Of a stretch of DNA of 64,000 nucleotides, positions 7,774 through 16,342 are shown piece by piece; positions within the stretch are counted from its first letter, which is position 1; every line of letters starts with the position of its first letter. Location: positions 576,501 to 640,500 of the forward strand of contig NZ_CP013002.1 in assembly GCF_001414055.1 (NCBI RefSeq), written 5' to 3'. Origin of the DNA: Caulobacter henricii. GTDB lineage: Bacteria > Pseudomonadota > Alphaproteobacteria > Caulobacterales > Caulobacteraceae. The translations under genes were made by a program, and so were the position numbers. Under the pieces are notes generated by a model. It made no database searches, was not told the DNA's origin, and was given only the letters and a program-made list of their open reading frames with translations.

Positions 7774-9384
7774 TCAGGGCAGGCGGGTCAGTCGCAGGTC
7801 CTGATAGTCGAAAGAGAAATCCGCCAGCGGCGACACGGCCTTGACTAGGGCGGATATCACCTTGCCGTCAGCAAGGTCGAAGGTGATGAAGGCGTCTTCC
7901 TGGGTGCGGTCGTCAAAGACGGTCTTGAAGGTCTCGCCGTCGAACAGGTCCAGCCTGCCGCGCAGGGCCGGGGTCTTGTCGAACGAGACCGTCAGGCCGG
8001 TAGCCTTCCGTCCCTTTGGCTTGCCGACGGTAACCGTGCCGTACCAGGGGTCGCGATAGACCCCGACATAGGCGTCGAGCGGCAGGCTGGGAGCCTTTCC
8101 GCCGCCCTTGGGCGTCGTCACGGCGGCAGCGTCCTTGGCGGTCTGGGCATCAGCTTCGGCCTGGACCCGCCGGCTTGACGCGATCCAGTCGAAGTCACTG
8201 CGGCCCTGAAGCCGGTCCGGACCGCCGTAGCGCAGGGCGCGCAGGACCGGATTCTCTTCGGCATTGGTCATGACCATGATGCCGGACTTCCGGCCCGGCA
8301 GCAGGCCCGTATAGGAGATAAAGCCCGCCAGGCCGCCGGTGTGCCACAGCAGGCGCTCGCCACGATGGTCCTGAACGAACCAGCCCAGGCCGTAGGCCTG
8401 CATGGATGGCCGAACCGGGTTTTCCGCCGTCGGACCATCGGACGAGGTCGTGATCGTGTGCGGCTTCCACATTTCCCGGGCCGTGGCTTCGGACCACAGG
8501 CGCTGGCCATTGGGCAGGGCCCCGAGAGCCAGCTGGACACGCATCCACTTGCCGATATCGGCCGGGGTGGTGTTGACCCCTCCGGCGGCGGCGGCCGAGG
8601 CGAAGCTGTCGTCGAAGGGCAGAACGGTTTGCGGGCCGAGGCCGCGCACTGGCGGGCCGAGGCGGCAATGGGGCTCAGCCCGGCGGGACTTGTCGACCCT
8701 GGCGGGTGAGGTCACCGTATCGGTCATGCCCAGCGGGTCGAGGATCCGGGTCTGGATGAAGTCTTCCCAGGGCTTGCCGGTGACCGCCGCGACCACCTCG
8801 CCGGCGGCGACATAGAGCACGTTGTCATAGGCATAGCCGCCCCGGAACTGGCCACCGATCGGCAGGTACTTCAGCCCCGCCAAGATCTCGGCCCGGGTGT
8901 GGGTGGGGGCGGGCCAGATCATCAGGTCGCCGGCCCCGAGGGTCAGGCCACTGCGATGGACCAGCAGGTCGCGCACGGTCATCAGCTTGGTGACGATCGG
9001 GTCGCTCATCTGGAAGTCGGGCAGATAGCGGGTCACCGGGGCGTCCCACTCGACCTTGCCGTCCTCGACCAGCATGGCCAGGGCCGCCGCCGTCATGGCC
9101 TTGGTGTTGGAGGCGATCCCGAAAATGGTGTTCTCGTCGCAGCGCACCGGCGAGCCCAGGCGCCGGACGCCGTAGCCCTTGGCCAGGGTGATCTGACCGT
9201 TCTCGACCACGCAGATCCCCAGACCCGGCTGGTCTGGAAAGGCGGCCATGACCTGCTGGGCATAGAGGTCGACCGCGGCGGCGACGGAACCGGTTTCCCT
9301 CGCCTGGGCCGCACCGCCAAAGGCGGCGAGGCCCGTGGTCGCAAAGGCGGAGAGCAGGGCGGTTCGGCGCGTGGTGGCGAGCAT
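7774..9384 (-). CDS. Exported beta-lactamase-fold serine hydrolase with C-terminal lipocalin-like domain
   Basis: 536 residues. The N-terminus MLATTRRTALLSAFATTGLAAFGGAAQA looks like a Tat or Sec signal. The catalytic domain has the class C/penicillin-binding-protein triad: S92-N-T-K95, a Y-D-N motif (YAYDNVLYVAAGE) and H-T-G (LLWHTGGLAGF). The last ~110 residues (GVYRDPWYGTVTV...) match the DUF3471-type beta-barrel domain often fused to such enzymes. Likely a periplasmic esterase or D-aminopeptidase rather than an antibiotic-destroying beta-lactamase. Monocistronic. Confidence 0.88.
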   Translation of the reverse strand: MLATTRRTALLSAFATTGLAAFGGAAQARETGSVAAAVDLYAQQVMAAFPDQPGLGICVVENGQITLAKGYGVRRLGSPVRCDENTIFGIASNTKAMTAAALAMLVEDGKVEWDAPVTRYLPDFQMSDPIVTKLMTVRDLLVHRSGLTLGAGDLMIWPAPTHTRAEILAGLKYLPIGGQFRGGYAYDNVLYVAAGEVVAAVTGKPWEDFIQTRILDPLGMTDTVTSPARVDKSRRAEPHCRLGPPVRGLGPQTVLPFDDSFASAAAAGGVNTTPADIGKWMRVQLALGALPNGQRLWSEATAREMWKPHTITTSSDGPTAENPVRPSMQAYGLGWFVQDHRGERLLWHTGGLAGFISYTGLLPGRKSGIMVMTNAEENPVLRALRYGGPDRLQGRSDFDWIASSRRVQAEADAQTAKDAAAVTTPKGGGKAPSLPLDAYVGVYRDPWYGTVTVGKPKGRKATGLTVSFDKTPALRGRLDLFDGETFKTVFDDRTQEDAFITFDLADGKVISALVKAVSPLADFSFDYQDLRLTRLP

Positions 9385-9450
9385 GGGGGCGTCCTCTGAG
9401 GCAAGCTCAGGCTATGCTGATGCTCACCGATGCGGCAAGCCGCCTGTCAG

Positions 9451-11142
9451 CTAGTTGCCGCCGTCGAGCAGCCGCCGCGCAATCACCTGGGCCTGGATCT
9501 CGCCGGCTCCCTCGAAGATGTTGAGGATCCGGGCGTCGGCCAGGATGCGGCTGACGGTGTATTCGGTCGCAAAGCCGTTGCCGCCGTGGATCTGCAGGGC
9601 ATTGTCGGCGGCAGCCCAGGCCACGCGGGCGGCGATCAGCTTGGCCATGCCGGCCTCGACGTCGCAGCGCTTGTCTTCGTCCTTCTGGGCGGCGGCGAAA
9701 TAGGTCAGCTGACGCACGCCCATGATCTCGGCCGCCATCATCGCCAGCTTGTTGGCCACGCGCGGGAATTCGAAGATCGCCTGGCCGAACTGCTTGCGGT
9801 CAAGGGCGTAGGAAAGGCCGACCTCCAGGGCCGACTGGGCCACACCCACGGCGCGGGCGGCGGTCTGGATGCGGGCGCTTTCGAAGGTGGCCATCAGCTG
9901 CTTGAAGCCCTGGCCCTCGACCCCGCCCAGCAGGTTTTCGGCCGGCACGGTGAAGCCGTCGAAGCCCAGCTCATATTCCTTCATGCCGCGATAGCCGATC
10001 ACACCGATCTCGCCGCCGCTCATGCCTGCGGCGGGGAAGTCGTCGCCCTCGATCCCGCGCGGCTTGGGTGCCAGCAGCATCGACAGGCCGCGGTAGTCGG
10101 TGGTGGCCGGGTCGGTGCGGACCAGCAGGGTCATGACATCGGCGCGGGCCGCATGGGTGATCCAGGTCTTGTTGCCGGTGACCACATAGTGGTCGCCCTC
10201 CAGCGTCCCCCGGGTGCGCAGGGCCCCCAGGTCCGATCCGGTATTGGGCTCGGTGAAGACAGCGGTCGGCAGGATCTCGGCACTGGCAATCTTGGGCAGC
10301 CAGTACTGCTTCTGGGCCTCGGTGCCGCCGGTCAGGATCAGCTCGCCGGCGATTTCCGAGCGGGTGGCCAGGGAGCCGACGCCGATCCAGGCGCGCGACA
10401 GCTCTTCGGAGACCACGCACATGGCGGTCTTGCCCATGCCGCTGCCGCCATATTCCTCGGGGATGGTCAGGCCAAACACGCCCAGCGCGCCCAGCTCTTC
10501 CACCAGCTCCAGCGGGATCAGCAAGTCCTTCAGGTGCCATTCGTGTGCGTAGGGCGTGACCTTTTCCTCGGCGAAGGCGTGGAACTGGTCGCGGATCATC
10601 TCGAAGGTCTCGTCGAGACCGGTATTTTCCAGGGTCGGCCGGCCGCGGGCCTCGGCCAGGCGCTTGGCAATGGCGGTCTTCACGGCCTGTCCGCCGCCCT
10701 TGGTCATCAGGGTCACCAGGGCCGGGGCGAACAGCAGGTTCATCACGCCACGGTCATCGGTGATGTCGACTGGGCGGATCATCTCGCCCTGGTTCATGGC
10801 GATGCCGCCGACCATCTGGGTGGCGTATTCGGCAAACAGCAGCTGGGCCAGCAGGGCCTCGATCTCGGTAAAGTGGCCGCTGGCCTCCAGGCGCTCGGCC
10901 CAGCCGGCCACCTGGTTCAGCAGCTCGGCATAGGAGGCGTACCAGCCAAAGCCGTGGACGACGTGCTGCTCAAGGTCCGCCAACTTGCGATCGACCTTGC
11001 CGCCCGGCCCGGCGATACGGGCCTTCACGGTCGGATGGACCTTGTCGACAAAGGCCTGGGCGGCCGTGGCGGCCTCGCGCAGCAGACCCGTGAGACCGGG
11101 CAGAAGGATCGAAACGCTATCCTCGGCGACCGTTGCAGTCAT
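9451..11142 (-). CDS. mcd: Acyl-CoA dehydrogenase with N-terminal extension, probable (2S)-methylsuccinyl-CoA dehydrogenase
   Basis: 563 residues from the ATG at 11142; the open frame runs further upstream into the divergent gst gene and is not used. The acyl-CoA dehydrogenase core starts near residue 175 (DETFEMIRDQFHAFAEE) and ends with GGNGFATEYTVSRILADARI and NIFEGAGEIQ, whose Glu is the usual catalytic base. The ~165-residue helical N-terminal extension is unusual among acyl-CoA dehydrogenases but known for methylsuccinyl-CoA dehydrogenase, which oxidises methylsuccinyl-CoA to mesaconyl-CoA in the ethylmalonyl-CoA pathway. ccr, ecm and etfBA in the same window support this. The substrate assignment is inference. 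Confidence 0.8.
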   Translation of the reverse strand: MTATVAEDSVSILLPGLTGLLREAATAAQAFVDKVHPTVKARIAGPGGKVDRKLADLEQHVVHGFGWYASYAELLNQVAGWAERLEASGHFTEIEALLAQLLFAEYATQMVGGIAMNQGEMIRPVDITDDRGVMNLLFAPALVTLMTKGGGQAVKTAIAKRLAEARGRPTLENTGLDETFEMIRDQFHAFAEEKVTPYAHEWHLKDLLIPLELVEELGALGVFGLTIPEEYGGSGMGKTAMCVVSEELSRAWIGVGSLATRSEIAGELILTGGTEAQKQYWLPKIASAEILPTAVFTEPNTGSDLGALRTRGTLEGDHYVVTGNKTWITHAARADVMTLLVRTDPATTDYRGLSMLLAPKPRGIEGDDFPAAGMSGGEIGVIGYRGMKEYELGFDGFTVPAENLLGGVEGQGFKQLMATFESARIQTAARAVGVAQSALEVGLSYALDRKQFGQAIFEFPRVANKLAMMAAEIMGVRQLTYFAAAQKDEDKRCDVEAGMAKLIAARVAWAAADNALQIHGGNGFATEYTVSRILADARILNIFEGAGEIQAQVIARRLLDGGN

Positions 11143-11247
11143 GACTTGCTCCCCTGCGCCAAACAGTTGTTTTCTTTCACTCTGGCCCTTTTCGCACCTG
11201 CGAGCAATGCCGCAGCGCAGCATCAATCCATAATCCGGGGAAGAACC

Positions 11248-11886
11248 ATGCTCAAAGTCCACCACCTCAACGAATCCCGCTCGCAGAGAATCCTCTGGCT
11301 GCTGGAGGAGCTGGGCACCCCCTATGAGATCGTCTTCCACACGCGCGACGCCAAGACGCGTCTGGCCCCGCCGTCCCTGACCGACGTGCATCCACTGGGA
11401 AAATCACCGGTCATCGTCGACGAGCGACCCGAGGGCAATCTGACGGTGATCGAGTCAGGCGCGATCATCGACTATGTGATCCGCCGCCACGGCGAGGGCC
11501 GCCTGGCTCCCGACCCGGCCTCGGCCGACTATGATCGCTACCAGCAGTGGCTGCACTATGCCGAGGGCTCGGCCATGTTGCCCCTGATGCTCAACATGTA
11601 TGTCGGCCGGCTGGGCGAGGGCGGCGCGCCGCTTCAGCCGCGCATCCAGTCCGAGATCGCCAACCATCTGGCCTTCGTCAATGACAGCCTGGCGGGCCGG
11701 CAGTTCTTCGTGGGCGACAGCCTGACCGGGGCTGACATCCAGATGAGCTTCGTGCCCGAGGTCGCCAAGGCCATGGGCAAGCTGGCCGACTATCCGCACA
11801 TGGCCGCCTGGATCGAGCGCATGCACGCCCGACCGGCCTGGAAGACCGCCCTCGACAAGAGCGGTCCCTACGCCCTGGGGGCCTGA
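11248..11886 (+). CDS. Glutathione S-transferase
   Basis: 212 residues from the ATG at 11248. An N-terminal thioredoxin-like domain (1-80) carries SRSQRILWLLEELG and the glutathione-binding turn VIESGAIIDYV (E-S-G). A helical C-terminal domain follows (residues 90-205), with TGADIQMSF as the folding motif. It conjugates glutathione to electrophiles or acts as a peroxidase; the substrate is not predictable. Divergent from the mcd-like gene across a 105-base shared promoter region. The huge plus-strand frame that precedes it in register is antisense to the dehydrogenase and not real. Confidence 0.92.
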   Translation: MLKVHHLNESRSQRILWLLEELGTPYEIVFHTRDAKTRLAPPSLTDVHPLGKSPVIVDERPEGNLTVIESGAIIDYVIRRHGEGRLAPDPASADYDRYQQWLHYAEGSAMLPLMLNMYVGRLGEGGAPLQPRIQSEIANHLAFVNDSLAGRQFFVGDSLTGADIQMSFVPEVAKAMGKLADYPHMAAWIERMHARPAWKTALDKSGPYALGA

Positions 11887-11913
11887 TCCGGTGTCGCCCT
11901 ATTCCGGCGGCTG

Positions 11914-12768
11914 CTAGCCCCCGGAATAGGCCACGCCCTTGACCGTCTCGTCATAGGCGGTCGGCGGGTTGTTATCGAAGTCCTTCATCTTGCCCTTCGG
12001 GGCCCGCAGTTCGCGCAGACGCCAGCTGTTGGGCCCAACGCGCGTGTAAACCGCATCGATCTCTTCCTCGCCCACGTTCTCACTGCCGTCCACCCGGGTC
12101 GGCCGGGTGCAAACGCCCTTGATCTCGGTGTCGCTGACCCACTCCTTGGGCTGGCAGCGTGACTTGAAGTCGAACTTGCGGTGCGGCTTGCTCGACCAGT
12201 CGAGCAGCTGGGTGCTGACCCGGCCGTCGTCGCCGACACTCCAGGTCTCCTCCGCGCGCGAGATGGCGAACATCGCGCCCCGCCACTGGCCGAATCCGTC
12301 ATAGGCTTCAATGAAGTTGCCCCGCTCGTCATAGAACTCCGTGTAGGGCTCGTCTTGGCTCGCCGACTCCTCCTTAGAGAATGTAGACAGCTCGTAGACG
12401 GTCTGTACGCCATTGACGGTGGGCACCTGGAGGACATTGGACAGCAGGTAGTAGCCGTCCGCGTCGTCGGTCTTAGTCAGGACGATGATACCGTTGCGCC
12501 GGAGTGTCAGGGTCTGACCCTGGCGCGCCTCGGGTTGGCCGATAGACTTCAGCAGTTTGGCCTCGTCCTTTCGCCAGTTTCCGGCGTCGGGGTCTGTGCC
12601 TTCTGATGCCTGCGCAGGCTCCGGCGTGGCTGCGGCTGTCGCCGGCGCGACCGGCTGGGCCGCCTCGGCCGGCGGCTTCGCGGCCCCCGGCAGCTTGTCA
12701 CAGCCGGACTGGGCGGCAAGGACGGCCAGGCTGAACGCAAGCGTTACGGATTTGGACTGAAACGACAT
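11914..12768 (-). CDS. Putative lipoprotein, copy 2 of a tandem pair
   Basis: 284 residues, lipobox AAQSGC at about 18-23, then a Pro/Ala-rich linker and a novel globular domain. The C-terminal ~90 residues (from LDWSSKPHRKFDFKSRCQPK) are almost identical to those of the adjacent upstream paralogue, whereas the middle part differs clearly. Only 15 bases separate the genes, so they form an operon. Probably anchored to the periplasmic face of the inner or outer membrane. No family recognised. Confidence 0.75.
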   Translation of the reverse strand: MSFQSKSVTLAFSLAVLAAQSGCDKLPGAAKPPAEAAQPVAPATAAATPEPAQASEGTDPDAGNWRKDEAKLLKSIGQPEARQGQTLTLRRNGIIVLTKTDDADGYYLLSNVLQVPTVNGVQTVYELSTFSKEESASQDEPYTEFYDERGNFIEAYDGFGQWRGAMFAISRAEETWSVGDDGRVSTQLLDWSSKPHRKFDFKSRCQPKEWVSDTEIKGVCTRPTRVDGSENVGEEEIDAVYTRVGPNSWRLRELRAPKGKMKDFDNNPPTAYDETVKGVAYSGG

Positions 12769-12783
12769 AAGGCCCTCTAGCGG

Positions 12784-13632
12784 CTACTGATCCCCGTAAT
12801 AGGCCACGCCCTTGACCGTCTCGTCATAGGCGGTCGAGGGGTTGTTATCGAAGTCCTTCATCTTGCCCTTCGGGGCCCGCAGTTCGCGCAGACGCCAGCT
12901 GTTGTGCCCAACGCGCGTGTAAACCGCATCGATCTCTTCCTCGCCCACGTTCTCACTGCCGTCCACCTGGGTCGGCCGGGTGCAAACGCCCTTGATCTCG
13001 GTGTCGCTGACCCACTCCTTGGGCTGGCAGCGCGACTTGAAGTCGAACTTGCGGTGCGGCTTGCTCGACCAGTCGTACAGCTGGCCACTGACGCGGCTGT
13101 CGTCCCCGATGCCGTAGGCCTGCTGCTGGTCGGAGACGGCGAACATCGCGCCCCGCCACTGGCCAAAGCCCTGATAGGACTCGATGGCGGCACCGCGCAC
13201 GTCATAGAAGGTGCTGGAGGGGCCGTCGGGCGAAGCGGTATAGACCGTGGTGACCTCATAGACGGTTTGCACGCCGTTGGCGGTGGGCACCTGGATGACA
13301 TTGGTCAGCAGGTTGTAGCTTTCGTCGTCGTCGTTAATGACGAGGGCGGCCTTGCCGTTGTGCTGCAGCGTCAGCGTCGAGCCCTGGCGGGCGTCTGGCT
13401 GGCCAAGTTCCTTCAGCAACTTGGCCTCGCCCTTGAGCTCGCCATTGCGTTCGTTGTCTGGGCTATACGTCGGCTGCGCCGACTCCGTCGTGGCTGCGGG
13501 TGTCGGCACCGCCACGGGCTTGGCGGCCTCGGTCGGCGTCTTGGCGGAGCCGGGCAGCTTGTCACAGCCGGACAGGGCCGCCAGGGCGGCCAGGGTCAGG
13601 GCAAGCGTTACGGATCTGGACTGGAACGGCAT
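12784..13632 (-). CDS. Putative lipoprotein, copy 1 of a tandem pair
   Basis: 282 residues from the ATG at 13632; an in-frame upstream extension (34 residues) is rejected because MPFQSRSVTLALTLAALAA is a clean signal sequence followed by lipobox AALSGC. Same architecture as the downstream copy: Cys, Pro/Ala linker, globular domain. DNA 12801-13072 and 11928-12199 differ at about five positions by eye, far less than the rest of the genes, suggesting gene conversion. Function unknown. Confidence 0.75.
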   Translation of the reverse strand: MPFQSRSVTLALTLAALAALSGCDKLPGSAKTPTEAAKPVAVPTPAATTESAQPTYSPDNERNGELKGEAKLLKELGQPDARQGSTLTLQHNGKAALVINDDDESYNLLTNVIQVPTANGVQTVYEVTTVYTASPDGPSSTFYDVRGAAIESYQGFGQWRGAMFAVSDQQQAYGIGDDSRVSGQLYDWSSKPHRKFDFKSRCQPKEWVSDTEIKGVCTRPTQVDGSENVGEEEIDAVYTRVGHNSWRLRELRAPKGKMKDFDNNPSTAYDETVKGVAYYGDQ

Positions 13633-13845
13633 GGGGCCCCCGGGGCAACTGAAATGGCGGGCGCACCCTAGCCAGAACGGTCTGGCGAGCAAGGCGGCAC
13701 CTCGTGGGGTTGTGCGGGGCAAACTTTTTTCCACATGAACGAATGCTGTCGGTGCGGTCGCCGACCCCGTTCAGCTTCACCCTGTCATGGTCTGTCTCAC
13801 GGGGTTGCTGACCCCGGACACCAATTCGGGACAAGGACTATCGAC

Positions 13846-14418
13846 ATGACCAGCCTCAAGACCTTCAAGACCATCGCCCTGACCCTGGCCGCCTCGGCCA
13901 GCGCCCTGACCCTCGTTTCGGCTCCGTCGGCCTTCGCCGTCGAGCAGCGCCTGGGCGGCGTCGTCGGCTGCCAGGCATCGGGCAAGAAGCAGGAAACCGC
14001 CGCCGTGATCGGCGCTCTGCTGGGGGCCGCCGCCGGCTCGAACCTGGCCAAGAACGATCGTGGCACCGGGACGGCCATCGGCGCCCTGGTCGGTGCGGGG
14101 GCCGGGTCCTTCGTCGGCTGCTCGATGCAGAAGAACGAGGCCGCCAAGGCCGTCGGCGGTGCCTATGTCAGCGATGGCGTCCGCTACGCCCCGTCGGTCG
14201 ACGCCGCCCCCCTGACCCAGATCAAGGGCAAGTATGTCGCCCGCTCGAACCTCAACCTGCGCGCCACGGCCTCGGCCCGGGGCACCAAGGTGGGCGGCGT
14301 TCCGGCCGGTCAGACCTTCCAGGCCCTGGGTCGCACCGGTGACGGCAAGTGGATCCTGGTCGGCCAGGACGGCGTCGGCGTCGGCTACGTCTCCAGCGCC
14401 TATGTCTACCGCGCCTAA
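13846..14418 (+). CDS. Secreted glycine-zipper / bacterial SH3 domain protein
   Basis: 190 residues. A signal peptide of about 31 residues ends SAPSAFA. A glycine-zipper segment follows (AAVIGALLGAAAGSNLAKND, then GTAIGALVGAGAGSFVG), as in 17-kDa surface-antigen proteins that insert in the outer membrane. The C-terminal SH3b domain (residues ~128-190) has NLNLRATASARGTKVGGVPAGQ and DGKWILV. SH3b domains bind peptidoglycan or peptides. Start taken at 13846, directly before the signal peptide. Monocistronic, with its own terminator 50 bases downstream. Confidence 0.85.
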   Translation: MTSLKTFKTIALTLAASASALTLVSAPSAFAVEQRLGGVVGCQASGKKQETAAVIGALLGAAAGSNLAKNDRGTGTAIGALVGAGAGSFVGCSMQKNEAAKAVGGAYVSDGVRYAPSVDAAPLTQIKGKYVARSNLNLRATASARGTKVGGVPAGQTFQALGRTGDGKWILVGQDGVGVGYVSSAYVYRA

Positions 14419-14470
14419 GTCATAGAGGTCTGGAGCGCAGCCTCCGTCCCTCGCTGCGTTCCAAGCACGA

Positions 14471-14505
14471 GCCCGTCTGGCCCCCCTCGGCCAGGCGGGC
14501 TTTTT
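14471..14505 (+). terminator. Rho-independent terminator
   Basis: 12-bp stem with one G-T pair (14471-14482 with 14489-14500), six-base loop and five T. Ends the SH3-domain gene. Confidence 0.9.
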
Positions 14506-14516
14506 CTTGTCCGGGG

Positions 14517-15038
14517 TCAGGCCAGGGCGCTGACCCCGCCCAGCCAGGTCTGCCAGATCACCACCAGAGCCCAGTGCAGCAGCACGGCGGGCCACAGCGA
14601 GCCGGTGATGTGCCGCATGAGGGCGCAGCCCAGGCCCAGCACGCCGCAGCACAGCAGGAAGTCGGGGCGCAGAAATACGCTCGCGGCGCCGGGCAAGAAG
14701 GTCAGGGCCTCAAGGACATGCCAGAAGACGTAGAGCGTCACTGAAATCCGGATTGGCCAGACAGCCTCTGTCTTCTCGTGCAGTGCCGGCACGAGCAGGC
14801 CGCGAAAGATGATCTCTTCGCCCAGGGCTGGAATGAAGAACACCAGGGCCATGCGCTGCAGCAGGTCCGGCTGGGTGGGCGTCAGGCGATAGAGGCCTGT
14901 CGAGAACCCTAACAGGAGGCCCATGCCGGCGAGGGTGACGCTCGATATGGCGAGACAGACCGCCCAGCCCCTGCCTGTGGGCAGGGTGATGAGGGACCGG
15001 GTAAGGCGCGTCGCATAGATTTTCAGGCCGCCGGCCAT
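14517..15038 (-). CDS. CPBP-family (CAAX-like) membrane metalloprotease
   Basis: 173 residues from the ATG at 15038. The longer frame is refused because its first 29 codons (TPAFAGESG) come from an intergenic repeat. Four or five membrane segments. Motif 1 is GEEIIFRGLL (E-E-x3-R), motif 2 the FWHVLEAL histidine, motif 3 LLHWALVVIW; these are the CPBP/Abi metal-binding residues. Members process prenylated proteins or bacteriocins, or handle regulated proteolysis; the substrate here is unknown. It converges with the SH3 gene. Confidence 0.85.
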   Translation of the reverse strand: MAGGLKIYATRLTRSLITLPTGRGWAVCLAISSVTLAGMGLLLGFSTGLYRLTPTQPDLLQRMALVFFIPALGEEIIFRGLLVPALHEKTEAVWPIRISVTLYVFWHVLEALTFLPGAASVFLRPDFLLCCGVLGLGCALMRHITGSLWPAVLLHWALVVIWQTWLGGVSALA

Positions 15039-15050
15039 TCCCACCCCGCT

Positions 15051-15180
15051 CTCCCCGGCGAAAGCCGGGGTCCAGATCGAACCCACGCACCCCTGAGAAA
15101 ATGGCCTGGGTCGAAGGCGCATCATCCCCAGCCGCTCAGGCTGAATCGGGGCCCCGGCCTTCGCCGGGGAGAGCGGAGGG
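15051..15180. repeat. Pair of inverted CCCCGGC-GAAAGCCGGGG-type repeats
   Basis: Hairpin CCCCGGCGAAAGCCGGGG near 15052-15070 and a facing copy CCCCGGCCTTCGCCGGGG near 15153-15170, about 100 bases apart, each flanked by GAG/CTC. A related copy occurs at 40363-40385. Typical short intergenic palindromes of caulobacters. Confidence 0.75.
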
Positions 15181-15185
15181 GAGCC

Positions 15186-16289
15186 CTAGGTGCGCCACCG
15201 CAGGACGGAGTCCTTGACCGGATTGACGAAGGCCCGGCCTTCGGCGCGGCTGGCCTGCCACTCGCGCTTGCACTGGTGATACCAGCGGGCCTGCTGGTCG
15301 GCGTCGCCCACCCACATCAGCGGCGGGTTGCTTTCCAGCCCCTGGCTCTGGACGCCGACGATATAGCCGTCCTGGCGCAGGAAGGCCCGGGCGGCGATGC
15401 GGATGATCGGATAGAGGGCGGTGAAGGCCCAGTGATCGGACCACATGATCTGGTTCATGCGGGTCTTGCCGGCATTGATCGGGGTCATGGCCGACAGGGC
15501 CAGCACCTGCTTTTTGCCGACCGTCACATGCTCCCAGCGCAGGCCGGGCAGGCGGAAGGTGATCTCGGTCAGGGGCTCGCCGCCGAGGATGGCATAGGCC
15601 TTGGAGTTCTTGGACGGCTCGTGCCGCACCATGGTGAAGCCGGCCTCGGACGGGGCGAAGCGCTTGGTCTTCTCGTGCTGGCTGGCAGTGGTCCGCCACC
15701 ACCATTGCTGGTGCACATAGGGGCCGTGGGCCGGGTCGATCAGGCCCAGCACCGCGTGGTCGATATGGATGTCATAGTCCAGATGGTCGACCAGCTTGGG
15801 CTTGCCGCCGACCACGCCCGGGATGACCGGCGGGCCTTCCGGCGGCTCGCCGTCAAAGCGGGCGTCCGACGCCATCCAGATCCAGACCAGGCCCTGCTGC
15901 TCGACCACCGGATAGCGGCGCACCCGCACCTTGCTGATGTCCAGATCGCTGTCGGCGGTCAGGGACGGGATCGCCGTGCAGGCCCCGTCCGTGCCGAACC
16001 GCCAGCCGTGATAGGGGCACTCGATGCTCTCGCCGCCATTGGCCTCGGTCCGGACCTTGCCGGCCGAGAGGGCGGCGGCGCGGTGCGGGCAGATGTCGCG
16101 AATGGCGTAGGCGGCACCGGCTTTCGTGCGGCCCAGCAGCACCGGCTCGGCCAGCAGTTCGCGGTGTTCCATCTTGCCGGGCTTCAGGTCGGGCGACAGG
16201 GCCGCCACGTACCAGGCGTCCATGACGAAGCCCTCGCCGAACCGGGTGGCGGCGGAAGCCTTTTGGGATGTCGAAGCGTCGTCGGGCAT
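15186..16289 (-). CDS. Rieske [2Fe-2S] aromatic-ring oxygenase, alpha-subunit type
   Basis: 367 residues. The Rieske centre is C67-P-H69 and C91-P-Y-H94. The C-terminal catalytic domain has DYDIHIDHAVLGLIDPAHGPYVHQ, supplying the bridging Asp and iron-binding His residues of the mononuclear site. The size and N-terminal DAWYVAAL resemble the vanillate O-demethylase/phthalate oxygenase group, which demethylates or hydroxylates aromatics using electrons from a separate reductase. No reductase or ring-cleavage gene is adjacent, so the substrate cannot be named. Confidence 0.9.
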   Translation of the reverse strand: MPDDASTSQKASAATRFGEGFVMDAWYVAALSPDLKPGKMEHRELLAEPVLLGRTKAGAAYAIRDICPHRAAALSAGKVRTEANGGESIECPYHGWRFGTDGACTAIPSLTADSDLDISKVRVRRYPVVEQQGLVWIWMASDARFDGEPPEGPPVIPGVVGGKPKLVDHLDYDIHIDHAVLGLIDPAHGPYVHQQWWWRTTASQHEKTKRFAPSEAGFTMVRHEPSKNSKAYAILGGEPLTEITFRLPGLRWEHVTVGKKQVLALSAMTPINAGKTRMNQIMWSDHWAFTALYPIIRIAARAFLRQDGYIVGVQSQGLESNPPLMWVGDADQQARWYHQCKREWQASRAEGRAFVNPVKDSVLRWRT

Positions 16290-16342
16290 AGGGGCCTTAT
16301 AGCCGAGTTTGCTGACTTTTCACGACGCTTTGGCGGGCGCGG

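Noticed and set aside
9430..11886. 818-codon plus-strand open frame
   Set aside because: Only the last 212 codons (from 11248) encode the glutathione transferase; the rest is antisense to the acyl-CoA dehydrogenase, a common artefact of high-GC coding DNA.
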